Assembly: GCA_030549495.1 (NCBI GenBank) | Contig: JAUIRK010000157.1 | Location: 55,001 to 119,000 of the forward strand | Length of the DNA stretch: 64,000 nucleotides | Reading direction: 5' to 3' | DNA from: Nectonema munidae | Taxonomy: Eukaryota; Nematomorpha; Nectonematoida; Nectonematidae | Shown: positions 61,701 through 64,000 of the stretch, piece after piece | How positions within the stretch are numbered: the stretch's first letter is position 1 | How the letters are laid out: each line of letters opens with the position of its first letter | Program-made: the position numbers and the translations under genes | The notes under the pieces: model-generated | Told to the model about the DNA's origin: nothing | Databases searched by the model: none | Seen by the model: only the letters and a program-made list of their open reading frames with translations

Positions 61701-63165
61701 ACTTGGTCAGTCTTCCTTCAATTTTTATCATGTCGACGATGTTCCTTCAATGAAAACAACTTTTCAAGATGGTAACATTTCTTTCGCTTATGCTTTTAAT
61801 TGAGTAGAATATTTTCTTTACCAAGTTCATATATAACTGTCGTTATTATACTTTTGTATCATTTCTTTAGATATATTTTGTACCTATTCATGGATTTTAC
61901 AATGTTAAAGTAGTTACGAAATTAAATTCATCTCAAAGTATAATAAAAATGTAATTAATATGAAATGATGTAATGAATCAATTGTTTTAAATAATATTTC
62001 TCAATTTAGAATTCTCGAATATTTTAATTTCCAAAAAATGAAAGATCAAATTGTTGTAAATTAAGAAATTTGACTAATATATAAGTCCGAATAATCTAAA
62101 TTCTAGGATCATTATAACGAAATATTTTGATTCATCCTAATCGATTCAAAGCGTTGCCTTGTTTTAGCTTTGGTTTTCTTGTTTTTGATTCATCCCTTTT
62201 CATTAACATTGCTGTTATTTTATTACTTTTTGAAAAAAAAGTTTTCTAAATTATTTTATATTCAAAATGAGTATAGAAAATATACATAATTTCCTATAAT
62301 TATTTATTATCCCGGATACAGAGCTGCAGCCGCAAAGTTCCAGAAAGGCCATTTCCCATCTACCATATACTCTTCTTTGTTGAGTGCTTGTGCTCAGTTG
62401 ATTTTATATGATTTAAAGAAATGTTGAAATACAGTGCTATACAGATCCGTTATTTTTCGTGTTTTACTTTAGTTTATTCTCATTCTATGTATATGTAGGT
62501 AGGTATGTGCGGCCTCTATTAGACGCCTAAGCGATGGCGCTGTCCGTACCTGGTTTGTGACTTTTGTATCTTTTAAATTTAGTATATAAACTTGAAATTG
62601 TTTCCTTTTTGATTTCCTGAAAATTACACAATTCTTTTGGGTTGAGGCTTCTAAAACATTAAAGTTGTGCAGCTATTATATCACTTCATTTTTGTAAATC
62701 TCTTAGAAGAAACACTGGGTCCTTTAAAATCAATTTATTTATTGCGAAACATCGGGTAAAATCTCCTCTGATTCTCGACCACACACAAAGAAAAGTTATG
62801 AAACACGTGTTTAAAACGAACTTGGAATTTCCAGGTATGCTACTCAAGTTTTGCCTCTCACATGAGCAGTAAACTCGGGGTACTGAAATTTGAACCCCGG
62901 ACTCTTCACAATCAAATCCAGGTTATGAGTAATCCTCTTTGGTCTTCCATTTAACCTACAGTCAGTTTTTAATGGCATGTCAATATTTTAATACGTATAT
63001 TTGCAATCTTTTAGTAGTCAAAGCAAACGGCAGGCTGTTTTCATCACTCGTTCGCTTTCGAACAAAATCTCAAGAGTATATAATGGTCAAAGCGAGCACT
63101 TACGCCTTTACAAATCCATACTCAGAAGTGTTCGAATTTGTTATAATCACTTTCACACTTTCCAA
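46634..63165 (+). CDS. ARNT (tango) bHLH-PAS transcription factor, nine exons, partial at both ends
   Basis: ARNT is the shared nuclear partner of class I bHLH-PAS proteins such as AhR, HIF-alpha, Sim and Trachealess, and binds E-box-like half sites. Exon 2 gives [15 protein letters not shown] and [15 protein letters not shown]. The ARKPDKL variant separates ARNT from BMAL/cycle, which has QRKLDKL. Exons 3-6 encode PAS-A ([62 protein letters not shown]). Exon 7 contains [15 protein letters not shown], and exons 7-9 encode PAS-B ([43 protein letters not shown]). Splice phases agree at every junction. The N-terminal start and the C-terminal activation region were not found. Introns range from about 0.2 to 4.9 kb. 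No frame breaks were seen, so the gene looks intact. Confidence 0.95.
47322..48420 (+). pseudogene. Decayed pogo-family (jerky/Tigger-like) transposase
   Basis: Within the first visible ARNT intron, short + strand frame stretches spell a Tigger/jerky-type transposase in order: a helix-turn-helix region (about 47330-47530, with [12 protein letters not shown] and [12 protein letters not shown]), then SGSV and [17 protein letters not shown] near 47800, and [11 protein letters not shown] near 48150. Nearly every segment is in a different frame from the next, so it is much older than the Tigger copy at 28748-32407. No terminal repeats were defined. Confidence 0.65.
48774..48862. mobile_element. 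Partial TTAA MITE copy
   Basis: AGCAGAAGATTTGTATTAAA followed by TAAAGTCGATTATATTCGAC matches the right two-thirds of the element at 39612-39746. The outer ends are degraded. It lies in an ARNT intron. Confidence 0.65.
49115..49281 (+). CDS. ARNT exon 2: bHLH domain
   Basis: Acceptor TGTGTTTTTTTCAG. Encodes the E-box-contacting His, Glu and Arg of [14 protein letters not shown] and both helices. Two donors keep the phase: GTCCCT after 49272 and GTATCG after 49281. The second adds Pro-Tyr-Gly; the first gives the same length as vertebrate ARNT. Confidence 0.92.
53146..53247. mobile_element. TTAA MITE copy, inverted
   Basis: TTAACCGTTTACGACTAGAG at the left and GTCGTTAACGGG at the right, with TTTACATTAGATATC inside. 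It is the reverse orientation of the family seen at 39612-39746 and lies in an ARNT intron. The right TTAA is lost. Confidence 0.8.
54198..54277 (+). CDS. ARNT exon 3
   Basis: Acceptor TTTTTTTCTAG, donor GTTTGT. Encodes [20 protein letters not shown] then KYLLLE, the linker into PAS-A. Enters at phase 1 and ends at phase 0. Confidence 0.93.
54507..54599 (+). CDS. ARNT exon 4: PAS-A start
   Basis: Acceptor TTTTTCTAAG, donor GTACGTAG. Encodes [20 protein letters not shown] then [11 protein letters not shown]. Exactly 31 codons. Confidence 0.93.
54725..54960 (+). mobile_element. tRNA-derived SINE in ARNT intron
   Basis: GGTTGGTTAGATGCTGG fits box A, and GGGTTCGATCCCG at 54778-54790 is a near-perfect box B about 30 bases later. 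A GC-richer body follows, up to about 54960. Box spacing and the non-tRNA tail point to a SINE rather than a tRNA gene. Confidence 0.72.
56453..56689 (+). CDS. ARNT exon 5: PAS-A core
   Basis: Acceptor TTTTTTTAAG, donor GTATGC. Encodes [37 protein letters not shown] and [19 protein letters not shown]. Exactly 79 codons, phase 0 at both ends. Confidence 0.94.
56900..58100. other. ARNT intron; no element firmly identified
   Basis: AT-rich intron. GAGTCCACTATTGGAAAAT near 57652 is shared in inverse with 54702-54724, which hints at a dispersed repeat. Confidence 0.45.
58107..58230 (+). CDS. ARNT exon 6: end of PAS-A
   Basis: The acceptor TTCATTTAAG, rather than the nearby CCCCTCAG, is chosen because it keeps phase 0 with exon 5. 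Donor GTTAGA. Encodes [20 protein letters not shown] then [10 protein letters not shown]. Ends at phase 1. Confidence 0.88.
58700..60100. other. ARNT intron; no element identified
   Basis: AT-rich intron. A 62-codon - strand frame at 58863-59051 is unrecognised and probably part of an old repeat. Confidence 0.4.
60171..60498 (+). CDS. ARNT exon 7: Ser/Asn-rich linker and PAS-B start
   Basis: Acceptor TTTTTTGAAG, entering at phase 1. A long Ser, Asn and Thr-rich spacer, longer than in vertebrates, is followed by [16 protein letters not shown] and KFTFVDQR. The donor appears to be GC at 60499-60500, because it is the only position that joins VDQR to exon 8 in phase. Confidence 0.88.
60735..60757. 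repeat. (CTTT)n microsatellite
   Basis: About five to six tetranucleotide units in an ARNT intron. Confidence 0.85.
61665..61771 (+). CDS. ARNT exon 8: PAS-B middle
   Basis: Acceptor CTGATTTTAG, donor GTAACA. Encodes [20 protein letters not shown] then [15 protein letters not shown]. Ends at phase 1. Confidence 0.93.
62840..62940 (-). mobile_element. Possible tRNA-derived SINE fragment
   Basis: On the - strand GGGGTTCAAATTTC resembles box B and ATAACCTGGATTTG resembles a weak box A. It lies just upstream of ARNT exon 9. The evidence is limited. Confidence 0.35.
63015..63165 (+). CDS. ARNT exon 9: PAS-B end
   Basis: Acceptor TTGCAATCTTTTAG. Encodes [40 protein letters not shown] and EFVIITFT. 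The donor is uncertain; GTACTT after 63165 is the best nearby candidate. Confidence 0.85.
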
Positions 63166-63169
63166 GTAC

Positions 63170-64000
63170 TTTTTACGTTCATTTTTTATCATCAGAGTTT
63201 GATTAAAATTATTTTTTTATTTTGAGTTAAGTATCTTCATCAAATATATAATTGCTATTAATTAGCAAATCGATTATTTTAAAATTAAGTAAAGCATTAA
63301 CTAGTATACAAGTATTATTTTCAATTTCTTTTTGTAACATAGTTTTCTTTTTTTCACACTTCATTAAACTTTGGTCACAATAAACTGTTTTTCATATTTA
63401 AAAGTGTTTAACACCAGATTATTTTTTCTTATCTGAACATCTAAAGCGTCAATTGACGCAAAATGGGAATTAAAAAAATTTCTTGGATTAAAAATATAAA
63501 TAAGATATAAAATATTATATTATATATATGAATGAATTGTTTTGAACATTTAAAACAACATTAAATAACTATAAAAATTTATTCAATCTAAAAAAAAGCA
63601 TAGTTAAAAAGACATACGAATTCGAATTGTGTAAACTTTTGCATCTCGTGATTCTAGTGTTAAGCATTGAAAATTCTAACTAGCTTCTAACTGAGTAAAT
63701 CAATTAATCCTATTATTCCCTTACTGATTTCTTATTTAAGGCCGTTGTCAACTTTTGTTTTCTATTAACACTATTCATTTGTATCGGATATCTGCAAATA
63801 TCACTCATCAATCATCCGCGGAGCATTTAAATTTCATCATCGGAACTACATTCGCATCCACAATTTTCAAATATTTTTCTCCTTGCCCTAACCGCAAAGT
63901 TTTTTCAGATTTTGGATTTTTACATATCCAAAATTTTTATAAGTACATCTTTATTATAAATTGACATTCTCTAAATTTTTAAAAAGTATAAAGCAATATC
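63170..64000. other. No recognisable exon
   Basis: Should contain or precede the C-terminal ARNT exons. An open frame at 63755-63964 is unrecognised and not clearly spliced. Confidence 0.4.

Overview
The window looks like a stretch of an AT-rich metazoan genome, most likely an arthropod. The protein-coding signal is split into short exons with consensus-like splice sites, introns reach several kilobases, and the rest is dense with decayed eukaryotic transposons. Which arthropod cannot be settled from the sequence alone; a crustacean such as a copepod would fit the base composition and transposon mix, but that is inference. I see no bacterial operons, rRNA or CRISPR.

Host genes. The clearest is the bHLH-PAS transcription factor ARNT (tango) on the + strand, 46634 to about 63165. 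Nine exons cover the basic region, helix-loop-helix, PAS-A and PAS-B. The extreme N-terminus and the C-terminal tail were not found and may lie outside the window. One intron appears to use a GC-AG junction. On the - strand, 10396-10857 looks like the last exon of a fibroblast growth factor gene. On the + strand, 24172-24559 is a well-formed exon of an unrecognised protein with one hydrophobic segment.

Mobile DNA by region. 0-9 kb: an inverted-repeat element, a hAT fragment and a nearly full-length but broken piggyBac element (5590-8021). 10-20 kb: short TTAA-flanked elements, a SINE, a hAT-type element, two LINE 3' fragments and an inverted-repeat element with GTTAG repeats. 22-27 kb: a LINE with recognisable reverse transcriptase, two pairs of duplicated blocks, and TTAA elements. 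28-36 kb is a nest: a LINE is interrupted by a 3.66 kb Tigger/pogo element and, 110 bp further on, by a 1.85 kb piggyBac-type element carrying two tandem-repeat arrays. The Tigger copy itself holds a 1.1 kb mRNA-like insert with a poly(A) tract and a roughly 65 bp target duplication. 38-43 kb: hAT and piggyBac remnants. Inside the ARNT introns lie a decayed pogo-family element, further TTAA elements and a tRNA-derived SINE.

How the parts relate. The host genes appear unrelated to one another. Most of the remaining recognisable structure is the history of transposon insertion. In two places the host LINE reading frame resumes exactly across an inserted element, which fixes the order of events: LINE first, then Tigger and the piggyBac-type element, with the mRNA-like insert landing in Tigger later.
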